NCBI RefSeq assembly: GCF_900107745.1
Contig: NZ_FNRO01000006.1
Span: 1 to 64,000, forward strand
Reading direction: 5' to 3'
DNA from: Variovorax sp. YR216
GTDB lineage: Bacteria > Pseudomonadota > Gammaproteobacteria > Burkholderiales > Burkholderiaceae_C
Length of the DNA stretch: 64,000 bases
Shown here: piece after piece, positions 34,650 to 45,480 of the stretch
Layout of the letters: each line of letters starts with the position of its first letter
How positions within the stretch are numbered: the first letter of the stretch is position 1
The notes under the pieces: model-generated
Seen by the model: only the letters and a program-made list of their open reading frames with translations
Told to the model about the DNA's origin: nothing
The model's database searches: none
Translations under genes and position numbers: made by a program

Positions 34650-35884
34650 TGAACGCCCCTCCCGCGCTCGTCATCGTCGGGGCTTCGTATGCCGGCACGC
34701 AACTGGCCGCCAGTGCCCGGGAGCTGGGCTTCGACGCGCCCATCGTCCTGCTGGGCGACGAACGCCATGCGCCGTATCAGCGCCCGCCGCTCTCGAAAGG
34801 GGTGCTGACCGGCAAGACGTCCCTGGACGCGCTGCCGCTGCGAGGCGCGGACTTCTGGGGCGCACAGGGCATCGATCTTCGCCTGGGACATCGGGCGACT
34901 GCACTCGACCCCGGAACACAGACCCTGACGCTGGACGATGGCAGCACCCTGAAGTACGGCTCGCTGGCGTTGGCCACGGGCGCTCGCTGCAGGCCGCTTG
35001 CAGTTCCTGGCAACGACCTCGACGGCGTCTTCAACCTCCGGACGCTGGACGACGCGTTGCGCGTGTCCGATGCGCTGTCGAAGGCCACGCGGGCCTGCGT
35101 GGTCGGCGGTGGCTTCATCGGCCTGGAGGTCGCGTCGGCGCTGGCGGCACGAGGTGCCGCGGTGACCGTCGTCGAGAGCCAGCCGCGGCTGCTCGCGCGC
35201 AGCTTTCCGCCGCTCATGTCGGAGTACCTCGCCGACGCCCATCGCCAGCGCCATGTGGACCTCGTTCTCGGCCGCGGCGTGCGGGCCCTGGGCGGTGCCT
35301 CCGGTCGCGTCGAATACGTCGAACTGGACGATGGCCTTCGCATCGACTGCGACATGGTCGTCCTCGGCATCGGCGTGCAGCCCAATGTCGAGCTGGCGCA
35401 GCGAGCGGGCATTGCCTGCGACAACGGCATCCTCACCGATGCACTGGGACGCACCAGCGCACCGAACGTCATTGCCGTTGGCGACGTCGCCAATACCGAA
35501 GCGCCGACGAATCCCGGAGCACCCGCGCGCATCCGGCTGGAATCCATCCAGGCGGCCAATGACGGCGCGCGCGCAGCCGCGAGTGCGCTGGCGGGCAGGC
35601 CTCAACCCTTCGAAGGCGTGCCGTGGTTCTGGAGCGACCAGCACAACCTCAAGCTGCAGATGGCGGGTCTTCCGATGCCCGGCGATGAAGTCGTCGCGCG
35701 CGGCGACCTGCAGGCGGACTGGTTCAGCCTCTTCTACCTGCGCGATGGCGCGGTCGTGGCAGCGCACTCGGTGAACCGGCCGGCCGAACACATGCTGGGG
35801 CGGAAGCTGATCGCGCGTCGCGCGCGGATCGACCCACGGCAACTGCGGGACGAGTCCTTCGACCTCAAGACCTTTCAGGGATGA
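34649..35884 (+). CDS. NAD(P)H-dependent FAD ferredoxin reductase
   Basis: 411 residues with two Rossmann motifs: VIVGASYAGTQLA (FAD, about 8-20) and CVVGGGFIGLEVAS (NADH, about 150-163), the PYQRPPLSK segment, and TSAPNVIAVGDVAN (FAD pyrophosphate). This is the putidaredoxin/rhodocoxin reductase type used with adrenodoxin-type ferredoxins. ATG overlaps the ferredoxin stop, so the two proteins are made together. Together with the two upstream components it completes a three-component oxygenase. Confidence 0.92.
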   Translation: MNAPPALVIVGASYAGTQLAASARELGFDAPIVLLGDERHAPYQRPPLSKGVLTGKTSLDALPLRGADFWGAQGIDLRLGHRATALDPGTQTLTLDDGSTLKYGSLALATGARCRPLAVPGNDLDGVFNLRTLDDALRVSDALSKATRACVVGGGFIGLEVASALAARGAAVTVVESQPRLLARSFPPLMSEYLADAHRQRHVDLVLGRGVRALGGASGRVEYVELDDGLRIDCDMVVLGIGVQPNVELAQRAGIACDNGILTDALGRTSAPNVIAVGDVANTEAPTNPGAPARIRLESIQAANDGARAAASALAGRPQPFEGVPWFWSDQHNLKLQMAGLPMPGDEVVARGDLQADWFSLFYLRDGAVVAAHSVNRPAEHMLGRKLIARRARIDPRQLRDESFDLKTFQG

Positions 35885-35952
35885 GCCGGCGCCCGCCGGT
35901 TCCCCGACACCAGATTTCCACCGGCTCGCCGGTCAACCCTAGGAGTTCCTCG

Positions 35953-37137
35953 ATGAAGATGACCAAGAGAACATTGTTGGGTGCAGCCATCCTGGCTTGC
36001 GCCGCTGCACACGGACCTGCGTTGGCGCAGGACGCGCTGCGGATCGGCCTGATCGCCACCTACTCCGGCCCCTACGCCGACTACGGCCGCCAGTTCGACG
36101 CGGGCGTGGCGCTCTACCTCAAGGAGCACGGCGGCAAGATCGCGGGCCGCCCCGTCGAGATCATCAAGAAGGACACCGCAGGACCGGCGCCCGATGCCGC
36201 CAAGCGCATCGCACAGGAGCTGGTCGTGCGCGACAAGGTCAGCGTGCTGACCGGGCTGGACTTCAGCCCGAACGCCTATGCCGTCGGCGCGGTCGCCACG
36301 CAGGCCAAGATCCCCACCATCGTGATGAACGCGGCGTCCTCCGCGATCACCGGCAGCTCGCCCTACATCGCGCGCCTGTCCTTCACGGTGCAGCAGGTGA
36401 CCGATCCGATGGCGCGCTACATGCTCAAGCAAGGCGTCAAGGAGGCCTACACGGTGGTGGCCGACTATGCGTCGGGCCAGGACGCGGAGACCGCGTTCAA
36501 GAAGGCCTTTGCGGCGGGCGGCGGCAAGGTGGTCGGCGAGGTGCGCACGCCGATGAACAACCCGGACTTCTCGGCCTACGTGCAGCGCATCAAGGATGCC
36601 AAGCCGCAGTCGGTGTTCTTCTTCTTCCCCTCGGGCGTGATGCCTCCGGCCTTCCTCAAGGTCTGGAAGGAACGCGGCATGGAGGAAGCCGGGATCAAGC
36701 TCTTCGCCACCGGCGAGGCCACCGATGACAGCTTCATGGAAGTCACGGGCGACGTGGCGATGGGCCTGGTCACCAGCCACCACTATTCGTACGCGCACCC
36801 CAGCACCAAGAACCAGAAGTTCGTGAAGGACTTCGAGGCGCAGTTCGGCACCTCGCTGCGTCCGAACTATTTCGCGGTGACGGCCTACGACGCCATGGCA
36901 GCCATCGATCTGGCGCTGGCGAAGACCAAGGGCGACGCCTCGGGCGACAAGGTGATGCAGGCCCTCAAGGGCCTGTCGTTCGAGAGCCCGCGCGGCCCGA
37001 TCGAGATCGATGCGGCCACGCGCGACATCGTGCAGACGGTCTACATCCGCAAGGTCGAGAAGGTGGGTGGCAAGCTGGTGAACGTGGAATTCGACAAGTT
37101 CGATCGCGTCAAGGATCCCGCGAAGGAAGCCCAGTAA
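35953..37137 (+). CDS. Liv-type ABC transporter substrate-binding protein
   Basis: 394 residues with a Sec signal (MKMTKRTLLGAAILACAAAHGPALAQ) and a type I periplasmic binding fold: RIGLIATYSGPYADYG, DTAGPAPDAAKRIAQELV, TVVADYASGQDAETAFKKAF, NYFAVTAYDAMAAIDLAL. AGGAG lies 7 bases before the ATG. Receptors of this class in aromatic or amine catabolic operons bind aromatic acids, amides or urea as often as branched-chain amino acids. Here it presumably captures the operon's oxygenase substrate. Confidence 0.9.
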   Translation: MKMTKRTLLGAAILACAAAHGPALAQDALRIGLIATYSGPYADYGRQFDAGVALYLKEHGGKIAGRPVEIIKKDTAGPAPDAAKRIAQELVVRDKVSVLTGLDFSPNAYAVGAVATQAKIPTIVMNAASSAITGSSPYIARLSFTVQQVTDPMARYMLKQGVKEAYTVVADYASGQDAETAFKKAFAAGGGKVVGEVRTPMNNPDFSAYVQRIKDAKPQSVFFFFPSGVMPPAFLKVWKERGMEEAGIKLFATGEATDDSFMEVTGDVAMGLVTSHHYSYAHPSTKNQKFVKDFEAQFGTSLRPNYFAVTAYDAMAAIDLALAKTKGDASGDKVMQALKGLSFESPRGPIEIDAATRDIVQTVYIRKVEKVGGKLVNVEFDKFDRVKDPAKEAQ

Positions 37138-37168
37138 GTCCACCGCTACCACCAAGCCGTCGCGCGAC

Positions 37169-37190
37169 CCGCGAAGCGGCTTGGGGGGTG
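37169..37190 (+). repeat. 22-base repeat shared with the dpp operon
   Basis: The segment at 37169-37190, from CCGCGAAGCGG through a run of six G and TG, is identical to 46725-46746 on the same strand. It lies 11 bases before the LivH-like start and contains its purine-rich ribosome-site area. Flanking AAGCCG / CGGCTT arms (37154 and 37177) make a local inverted repeat. Confidence 0.7.
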
Positions 37191-37201
37191 AAAGTCTCAA
37201 G

Positions 37202-38062
37202 ATGGGTATCGTTATCTTCGACGGAGTGGCCTACGGGATGCTCCTGTTCCTGATCGGGGTGGGCTTGTCCATCACGATGGGGCTGATGAACTTCGTCAAC
37301 CTCGCGCATGGCAGCTTTGCCATGGTGGGCGGCTACGCGGCGAGCGCGCTCATGAACCGCATGGGGTTGGGCTTCTTTCCGGCCCTGGCCGCCGCCTTCG
37401 TGGCAGCGGCGCTGGTCGGCGCGGTGCTGGAGTTCTTCTTCTACCGGCGCCTGTACCGCGCCCATCCCCTGGATCAGGTGCTGCTCTCCATCGGGTTGGT
37501 GTTCGTCTCCATCGCCGCCTTCACCTGGGGCTTCGGCCCCACGATGCAACCGTTCTCGCTTCCCTCCTGGCTGGAAGGGCAACTGACGATCGGCAGCTTC
37601 GCCGTGGGACGCTATCGGCTGTTCCTCATCGTGGCCGGTGTGCTGGTGCTCGCGGGGCTGCTGCTGGCCTTGAGCAAGACGCGCTATGGGGCGATGGTGC
37701 GCGCCGCGGTCGACAACCAGCGGGTCGCCGGCGGCACGGGCATCCACGTGCAGCGCCTGTTCTTCCTCACGTTCTCGCTGGGCTGCGGCCTCGCAGGACT
37801 GGGTGGCGCACTGAGCCTGGGCATGCTGGGCCTGGAGCCCAGCTTCCCGCTCAAGTACCTCGTGTACTTCCTGATCGTGGTGTGCGTCGGCGGCGCCGGC
37901 ACCATCGCGGGTCCGTTCATCGCCGCGCTGCTGGTCGGCATCGTGGACGTGGCCGGGAAGTACTACCTGCCCGAAGCCGGCGCATTCCTCATCTACGTAT
38001 TCATGATCGCCATGCTGCTGCTGCGGCCCCATGGCATCGTGCCTCGCAAGGGACTCACGTGA
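37202..38062 (+). CDS. Liv-type ABC permease (LivH-like)
   Basis: 286 residues, about eight membrane helices, LivH family: GLSITMGLMNFVNLAHGSFAMVGGYA near the start and the cytosolic ATPase-coupling loop TRYGAMVRAAVDNQRVAGGTGIHV. ATG at 37202 sits just after a G-rich repeat. Its TGA overlaps the GTG of the second permease, forming a coupled pair. Part of the importer in the Rieske operon. Confidence 0.92.
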   Translation: MGIVIFDGVAYGMLLFLIGVGLSITMGLMNFVNLAHGSFAMVGGYAASALMNRMGLGFFPALAAAFVAAALVGAVLEFFFYRRLYRAHPLDQVLLSIGLVFVSIAAFTWGFGPTMQPFSLPSWLEGQLTIGSFAVGRYRLFLIVAGVLVLAGLLLALSKTRYGAMVRAAVDNQRVAGGTGIHVQRLFFLTFSLGCGLAGLGGALSLGMLGLEPSFPLKYLVYFLIVVCVGGAGTIAGPFIAALLVGIVDVAGKYYLPEAGAFLIYVFMIAMLLLRPHGIVPRKGLT

Positions 38063-39027
38063 AGAACACTTTGACGCTCACGCCGCAAAGGCTGCGCGCC
38101 GCCGAGGTCGTCTTCTGGCTCGCGCTGGCCGGCAGCTTCTTCATGCTGCCCGACCAGCTCACGCTGATGAGCCAGATCCTGATCTTCGGCCTGTTCGCCG
38201 TCTCGCTGGACATGGCCCTGGGCTACGCCGGCATCCTCACCGTCGGTCATGCCGCCTTTTTCGGCGCCGGCGCCTACGTGGCGGGGCTGCTGGCCAAGCA
38301 CGGCTGGGGCGAACCGATCAGCGGCCTGCTGGTCGCGCTGCTCGCCTGCGCCGCGCTCGGCTATGCGCTCAGCTACCTGGTGGTGCGCGGCGCCGACCTC
38401 ACGCGGCTGATGATCACCATCGGCGTGTGCGTGCTGCTGGCCGAGCTCGCCAACCGCCTGTCGGGCATCACCGGTGGTACCGATGGCCTGCAGGGCATAG
38501 TGGTGTGGCCGGTGCTGGGCCTGTTCGAGTTCGATCTGTTCGGCAAGACCGCGTTCGGCTATGCCTTCGTGGTCGTGCTGGTCATGTTCCTGCTGGTGCG
38601 CCTGGTGCTGCGATCGCCCTTCGGGCTGGCGCTGCGCGGCATCCACGACAGCCGCAAGCGCATGCTGGCCATCGGCTCGCCGGTGGAAGCGCGCCTTCGC
38701 ATGGCCTACGCCTTCTCCGCGGCAGTGGCCGGTGTCGCCGGCGCGCTGCTGGCGCAGACCACGCAGTTCGTGGGCATCGAGTCCATCGGCTTCAACCGCT
38801 CCGCCGAGGTGCTGATCATCCTGGTGCTCGGCGGAACGGGACGCCTGTACGGCGGCATGGTCGGTGCCATCGTCTACATGCTGGTGCACGACTGGTTCGC
38901 CGACATGAACCCGCAGTACTGGATGTTCTGGCTCGGCATCTTCCTGATCGCCGCGGTCATGCTCGGGCGCGGCGGGATCATGGGCGCGCTGTCGCGCCGC
39001 TTTCGCATCGAGGAGCCGTCCCGATGA
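38059..39027 (+). CDS. Liv-type ABC permease (LivM-like)
   Basis: 322 residues, about ten membrane helices, LivM family: ALGYAGILTVGHAAFFGAGAYVAGLL and coupling loop SPFGLALRGIHDSRKRMLAIG, late GGTGRLYGGMVGA. Start is GTG 38059-38061, overlapping the LivH stop (GTGA). Stop overlaps the ATPase gene as ATGA. Pairs with the LivH-like protein to form the membrane channel. Confidence 0.92.
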   Translation: MKNTLTLTPQRLRAAEVVFWLALAGSFFMLPDQLTLMSQILIFGLFAVSLDMALGYAGILTVGHAAFFGAGAYVAGLLAKHGWGEPISGLLVALLACAALGYALSYLVVRGADLTRLMITIGVCVLLAELANRLSGITGGTDGLQGIVVWPVLGLFEFDLFGKTAFGYAFVVVLVMFLLVRLVLRSPFGLALRGIHDSRKRMLAIGSPVEARLRMAYAFSAAVAGVAGALLAQTTQFVGIESIGFNRSAEVLIILVLGGTGRLYGGMVGAIVYMLVHDWFADMNPQYWMFWLGIFLIAAVMLGRGGIMGALSRRFRIEEPSR

Positions 39028-39807
39028 GCGCCGTGCACGCATTGCAGACACGCGGCCTGGGCATCAGCTTCGGCGCCTTCCAGGCCGTGGCGGACGTGGA
39101 TCTCACGCTGGAGCCGGGCGCACGCCAGGCACTGATCGGCCCCAATGGCGCGGGCAAGACCACGCTGATCAACCTGCTCACCGGCGTGTACCGGCCGACG
39201 GCGGGATCGATCCGCATGGGCGACCAGGACATCACCGCGCTGACCTGCGACCAGCGCGCCCGCCTGGGACTGGCGCGGACCTTCCAGATCAACACGCTCT
39301 TTCCGAGTCTCACGCCGCTGCTGTCGGTCGTGCTGGCGATCAGCGAGCGCGAAGGCCTGGCGGCCACGTGGTGGCGCCCGTTGAAGCGCTGCACCCATGT
39401 CTTCGACGAGGCGCATGCATTGCTCGCGCGCCTGCGCCTGGATGACCTCGCAAACGTTCCGGTGGCCCAGCTCGCCTATGGCAAGCAGCGCCTGCTCGAG
39501 ATCGCGCTGGCCCTCGCTGCGCGCCCGCGCATCCTCCTGCTGGACGAGCCCGCAGCGGGCGTTCCCGAGGACGAGAGCGGCGAGCTCTTCGAAGTCATCG
39601 CCAACCTGCCGCAAGACATCAGCATCCTCTTCATCGAGCACGACATGAACCTCGTCTTTCGCTTCTCGCGCCGGATCTCGGTGCTGGTGGCGGGCCGCAT
39701 CCTCACGGAGGGCACGCCGGCCGAGATCGGCAGCGACCCGCGCGTGCGCGAGGTGTACCTGGGCAACACGCATGTCGCCGCGCATGCCGCCAACTCGAAG
39801 GTCGCCT

Positions 39808-39815
<8 letters not shown>
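39024..39815 (+). CDS. Liv-type ABC ATPase (LivG-like)
   Basis: 263 residues. Walker A GPNGAGKTT, Q-loop ARTFQIN, Walker B ILLLDEPAAG and H-loop FIEHDM are all present. The signature motif is unusual: VAQLAYGKQRLLEIA instead of LSYGxQR, a form common in LivG proteins. The longer insert near 95-130 is typical of LivG. ATG overlaps the permease stop and the gene end overlaps the next ATPase by eight bases. Confidence 0.92.
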
Positions 39816-40527
<712 letters not shown>

Positions 40528-40531
40528 CGCC

Positions 40532-41251
40532 ATGAAGCCGATCGCCGTTTTCCAGCACACCGAAGTCGGCGCGCCCGGCACCGTGGTCCCCATCCTGCTA
40601 TCGCTTGGCCACACGGTGCGCGTGATCCGCATCGTCGACGGCGAGCCGGTGCCGGAGAGCGCCACCGACTTCTCCGGGCTCGTCTTCATGGGCGGCTACA
40701 TGGGTGTCCATGACGACCTGCCATGGATCCCGCGCGAGCTGGCGCTGATTCGCGATGCCGACGCGCGCGGTCTGCCTGTGGCGGGGCATTGCCTCGGCAG
40801 CCAGCTGGTTGCACTGGCGCTCGGCGGCAGCGTGGCACGGCATGCCGCGCCCGAGATCGGCTGGCAGCCGTTGCAGACCGGAAGCGATGCGCTTGCGCTG
40901 GACTGGTGGGGCGAGTTCGCCGCAAGAGAGGTGCAGACGTTCCAGTGGCACGGCGACACGTTCCAGCCGCCGCCCGGGGCACGGCAGATTGCGCGCAGCG
41001 AGTACTGCGCGAACCAGGCCTTTGTCTTGCGCGATCGTCACTTGCTGCTGCAGTCCCACCTGGAGATGACGCCCGCGCTCGTCGAGCTTTCGCTCGAGCG
41101 CAATGGCGAGCAACTCAGGCGGCAGTTTGCCGCAGGCAATCCTGCGGTCAGCGATCCTGCGGATGCCCTGAGCGACCTTGAGCTGAGAACCGCACGCATG
41201 ACCACGGTTCTCACGCGCCTTTACGCCCGTTGGGTTCGCGGCTGCGCCTAG
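40532..41251 (+). CDS. Class I glutamine amidotransferase-like hydrolase
   Basis: 239 residues with the class I amidotransferase triad: nucleophile C87 in AGHCLGSQL, and H176/E178 in QSHLEMTP. The WHGD segment (H140) near the active site is also kept. No synthase domain is attached, so it probably hydrolyses a gamma-glutamyl bond, as AtdA2-type proteins do in aniline degradation and PuuD does in putrescine degradation. Last gene of the Rieske operon, four bases after the LivF-like ATPase. Together with the GS-like ligase it suggests a make-and-break gamma-glutamyl cycle on an imported amine. Confidence 0.85.
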   Translation: MKPIAVFQHTEVGAPGTVVPILLSLGHTVRVIRIVDGEPVPESATDFSGLVFMGGYMGVHDDLPWIPRELALIRDADARGLPVAGHCLGSQLVALALGGSVARHAAPEIGWQPLQTGSDALALDWWGEFAAREVQTFQWHGDTFQPPPGARQIARSEYCANQAFVLRDRHLLLQSHLEMTPALVELSLERNGEQLRRQFAAGNPAVSDPADALSDLELRTARMTTVLTRLYARWVRGCA

Positions 41252-41272
41252 CGCGCCTGCGGACTGCGAGCG

Positions 41273-41467
41273 TCAGTAGCGGTACGGGTTGTCCGGACGG
41301 CGGTCGTAGCGGTACGGCACGCCGTCGCGGTCGTAGTCACGCCGCCAGCCCGGGGGCGGCGGAGCCGGCCGGCTGTAGTACTGGCCTGGCGGCGGACCGG
41401 CGTCATAGGGATAGGCCACGCAACCGGTGAGTGCGGCCGCGGCGAGGAGTGGAACGAGGACTTTCAT
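41273..41467 (-). CDS. Small Pro/Tyr-rich lipoprotein
   Basis: 64 residues: lipoprotein signal MKVLVPLLAAAALTGC, then a low-complexity tail rich in Pro, Tyr, Arg and Asp (PPPGWRRDYDRDGVPYRYD). Only a weak ribosome site. Convergent with the Rieske operon, 21 bases from its last stop. Such short surface lipoproteins are common in Burkholderiales and have no known function. Confidence 0.65.
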   Translation of the reverse strand: MKVLVPLLAAAALTGCVAYPYDAGPPPGQYYSRPAPPPPGWRRDYDRDGVPYRYDRRPDNPYRY

Positions 41468-41560
41468 GGCGTCCAAGTTGCTCTCATCCGTGCCGGACGC
41501 CACCGGCCCGTTCGCCCGTCGTCGAGTAGGCGTATGCCGCGAGTTCGGTGGCGCGTCGAC

Positions 41561-41929
41561 CTAGCGGATGTCCAGGGCCTGCACCTCGATCTCGACCTTC
41601 GCCCCCTTGTAGAGCACGGCCTGCACGCATGAGCGGGAAGGCAGGCCCTCGGGGAAGTGCCTTGCGTACTCTTCGTTGAACGCGGCGAAGTCGCCCAGAT
41701 CCGCCAGCCAGATGGTGGCGCGCACCACGCTCGCCATGCTGGTGTCGCATTCCTTCAGGCTTTGGGCGATGCGCTCCAGGATGGCTCGGGTCTGCACCTG
41801 CACGTCGCCGTCGATGATGCCGCCCTGCGCGTCCATGGCGAGCACGCCCGAGAGAAACAGGAAGCCACCGGCACGGACGGCCTTGGAGAAGGGGACCGGC
41901 AAAGAGGAGGGGATGCGTTCGATGTTCAT
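41561..41929 (-). CDS. RidA-family enamine/imine deaminase
   Basis: 122 residues, RidA/YjgF fold: PFSKAVRAGGFLFLSGV, LKECDTSMASVVRATIWLADL, and the active-site region PSRSCVQAVLYKGAKVEIEVQAL with Arg and Glu in place. RidA hydrolyses reactive enamine/imine products, for instance those made by amino-acid oxidases. ATG overlaps the aminoacylase stop (ATGA). It is the last gene of a leftward operon that also carries a DAO-type oxidase, which could supply such imines. Confidence 0.9.
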   Translation of the reverse strand: MNIERIPSSLPVPFSKAVRAGGFLFLSGVLAMDAQGGIIDGDVQVQTRAILERIAQSLKECDTSMASVVRATIWLADLGDFAAFNEEYARHFPEGLPSRSCVQAVLYKGAKVEIEVQALDIR

Positions 41930-43398
41930 GTGCTGGCACCTTGTCGTTCGTTCGAGGATTGGCGGGTGATGACCTGCCCATTGCGCGCGCCGGTGTGGGC
42001 GCCGTGCCGCCAGGTGACGAGGCCGTTGACGATGACGGCCTCGATGCCCTCGGCCGGCGTCTTGGGGGATTCGTAGCTGGCGGAGTCCCGGATCGTCGCG
42101 GCGTCGAACACGACGATGTCGGCGTGGCGTCCGACCTGAAGCGTGCCGCGCTCGTGCAGACCGAAGTTGCGTGCGGTGAGCCCGGTCATCTTCCAGACCG
42201 CCGTTTCCAGCGGGAACAGCCCCACGTCGCGGCTGTAGTGGCCGAGCACGCGCGGGAAGGTGCCCCACAGGCGCGGGTGCGGCTTCTCGCCCAGCGGAAT
42301 GCCGTCGGAACCGATCATGGTTTCGTCGAAGGCGAGGATGCGCTGCACGTCGTTCTCGTCCATCAGGAAGTAGATGGCGCTGCCAGGCTGGAGACGGCGC
42401 GACGCCTCGACCTTGTCGACACCCCATTCGCGCGCGATGTCGTCGAGATCGCGACCGGCGCATTCGGGGTGCGGCTGGCTGTCGGCGATGAGCACGCGGC
42501 AGTCGAGCATCCCGCGGTCCGCGCGGATCATGGTGGAGCCGGCGGTATAGGGATAGCAGTCGAGGCAGATGCGCTGGCGTTTCATGGCCTCTTGAATGTG
42601 CGGCAGCGTGGTCTGCGATCTCCCGAAGTTCTGGGTGTTCTGCACCTTGTGATGCGAGACGACCACGGGCACGCCCAGTTCGCGGCCGATGCGGAAGGTC
42701 TCGTCCAGCGACTCCATCACCTGGTCGGCTTCGTCGCGCATGTGCGTGACGTAGAGCGCGTTGCGTGCGCTGAGCGGGCGACAGACCTCGATGATCTCCT
42801 CGGTCGTCGCCTTGGCCGCCGGAGGATAGAAGGTGCCGGTCGAGAGGCCGATGGCGCCGGCTTCCATCGCCTCCTCCACGAGCGCCTGCATGCGGGCGAT
42901 CTCCTCGGGCGTGGCCTCGCGATCGGTCGAGTCCATGGTGACCGCGCGCAGCGTGGAATGTCCCACCATCGCCGCCACGTTGACCGACGAAGGTTGTGCG
43001 CGCAGGGCATCGAGGTAGGCGCGGAAGGTGGTGAAGCGATCTTCGGCGGGCGTGTCCAGCAGGCTCAGCGGCATGGGCAGCTCCATCTCGGCACGCAGCG
43101 GCGCCGCGCTGATGCCGCAGTTGCCGGCGATGACGGTCGTCACCCCTTGCGAGACCTTGAAGGGCATGGTGGCCTGCGACAGCACGGCCTGGTCGTCATG
43201 CGTGTGCGAATCGATGAAGCCCGGTGCGACGATGCGGCCGCCGGCTTCGATCACGGTGTCGGCGCTATGGTCGCGGAGGTCGCCGATGGCGCTGATGCGC
43301 CCGTCGCGCACCGCCACGTCGGCATCGAAGCGGGGTGCGCGCGTTCCGTCGATCACGGTGCCGCCGCGGATCAGCAGGTCATGGTGGTTGGATTTCAT
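41926..43398 (-). CDS. N-acyl-D-amino-acid deacylase (D-aminoacylase)
   Basis: 490 residues, amidohydrolase superfamily D-aminoacylase branch. H65-x-H67 (FIDSHTHDD), Cys93 (GNCGIS) as metal ligand, YVTHMRDEAD, VVVSHHKVQ and the late IGSDGIP Asp are all present. It cleaves the acyl group from N-acyl-D-amino acids, or N-terminal D residues of peptides. AGGAG precedes the ATG by 6 bases. Lies directly downstream of a Dpp-type ABC importer, so the substrate probably comes in as an acyl amino acid or small peptide. Confidence 0.9.
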   Translation of the reverse strand: MKSNHHDLLIRGGTVIDGTRAPRFDADVAVRDGRISAIGDLRDHSADTVIEAGGRIVAPGFIDSHTHDDQAVLSQATMPFKVSQGVTTVIAGNCGISAAPLRAEMELPMPLSLLDTPAEDRFTTFRAYLDALRAQPSSVNVAAMVGHSTLRAVTMDSTDREATPEEIARMQALVEEAMEAGAIGLSTGTFYPPAAKATTEEIIEVCRPLSARNALYVTHMRDEADQVMESLDETFRIGRELGVPVVVSHHKVQNTQNFGRSQTTLPHIQEAMKRQRICLDCYPYTAGSTMIRADRGMLDCRVLIADSQPHPECAGRDLDDIAREWGVDKVEASRRLQPGSAIYFLMDENDVQRILAFDETMIGSDGIPLGEKPHPRLWGTFPRVLGHYSRDVGLFPLETAVWKMTGLTARNFGLHERGTLQVGRHADIVVFDAATIRDSASYESPKTPAEGIEAVIVNGLVTWRHGAHTGARNGQVITRQSSNERQGAST

Positions 43399-43430
43399 CT
43401 TGACTCCTGAAAGCAATACGGCGGTGCCGC

Positions 43431-44425
43431 TCAACGGAAGTGACAGGCCACCCAGTGCTCCTGCCCGCCGTCCGCGCCGGCAGAGGCCGCACGCACCGAC
43501 AACGGCGGCGCCTGTTCCTTGCAGACAGGCTGGGCAAGCGGGCAGCGCGTATGGAACCGGCAGCCCGAGGGCGGATTGGCGGGGCTCGGGGGATCGCCCT
43601 GCAGCAGCATGCGCTGCGCGGGCGAGCGCGGATTGGGAACGGGCACGGCCGACAGCAGGATCTGCGTGTACGGATGGCGCGGTGCACTGAACAAGGTATC
43701 GCGGTCGGCCAGCTCGACGATGCGGCCGAGGTACATCACCGCCACGCGATGGCTGATGTGGCGAACCACCGAAAGGTCGTGCGCGACGAAGAGATAGGCG
43801 ATGCCGAACTCGGTCTGCAGGTCCATCAGCAGGTTGACCACCTGGGCCTGCACCGAGACGTCGAGCGCAGATACCGGCTCGTCGCAGACGATGAGCTTGG
43901 GCTGCATCGCCAACGCGCGTGCGATGCCCAGGCGCTGGCGCTGCCCGCCCGAGAACTCGTGCGGATACTTGTCGACCGCCTCGGGCCGCAGCCCCACCTT
44001 GCTGAACAGCCACTGGACGCGTTCGCGGCGCTCGGCGGCGGATTGCTTGCCGAAGTTCTTCAGTGGCTCGGCCACGATCTCGCCGGCCTTCAGCCGCGGG
44101 CTCAGCGACGCGTAGGGGTCCTGGAAGATGATCTGCACGTCGCGCCGGCGCTGGCGCATCTGCGAGGGGCTGAGCTTGAGCAGGTCCTCGCCGTCGAGCA
44201 GCACCGAGCCGGACGTGGGTTCGATCAGGCGCATCACCGACTTGGCCGTCGTGGTCTTGCCGCAGCCCGATTCGCCGACGAGCGACAAGGTCTCGCCGCG
44301 CGCCACCGTGAAAGAGACATCGTCCACCGCCTGCACCGGCGGTTGCGGGCGCGAGAGCCAGCGCCGCGGGCTGCTGTAGTGCTTGCGCAGCCCTTCGACC
44401 CGCAGGAGAGTGTTCGTGGAGGAGG

Positions 44426-44429
<4 letters not shown>
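43431..44429 (-). CDS. Oligopeptide ABC importer ATPase (DppF/OppF-like)
   Basis: 332 residues: Walker A GESGCGKTT, Q-loop IIFQDPYASLSPR, signature FSGGQRQRLGIARAL, Walker B LIVCDEPVSALD and H-loop FVAHDL. The C-terminal oligopeptide-transporter extension contains CRFHTRCPLAQPVC, a likely iron-sulfur cysteine motif of DppD/DppF proteins. Overlaps the DppD-like gene (ATGA). Second motor subunit of the peptide importer. Confidence 0.93.
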
Positions 44430-45463
<1,034 letters not shown>

Positions 45464-45480
45464 CCGAAGAGCCTCCGGCT

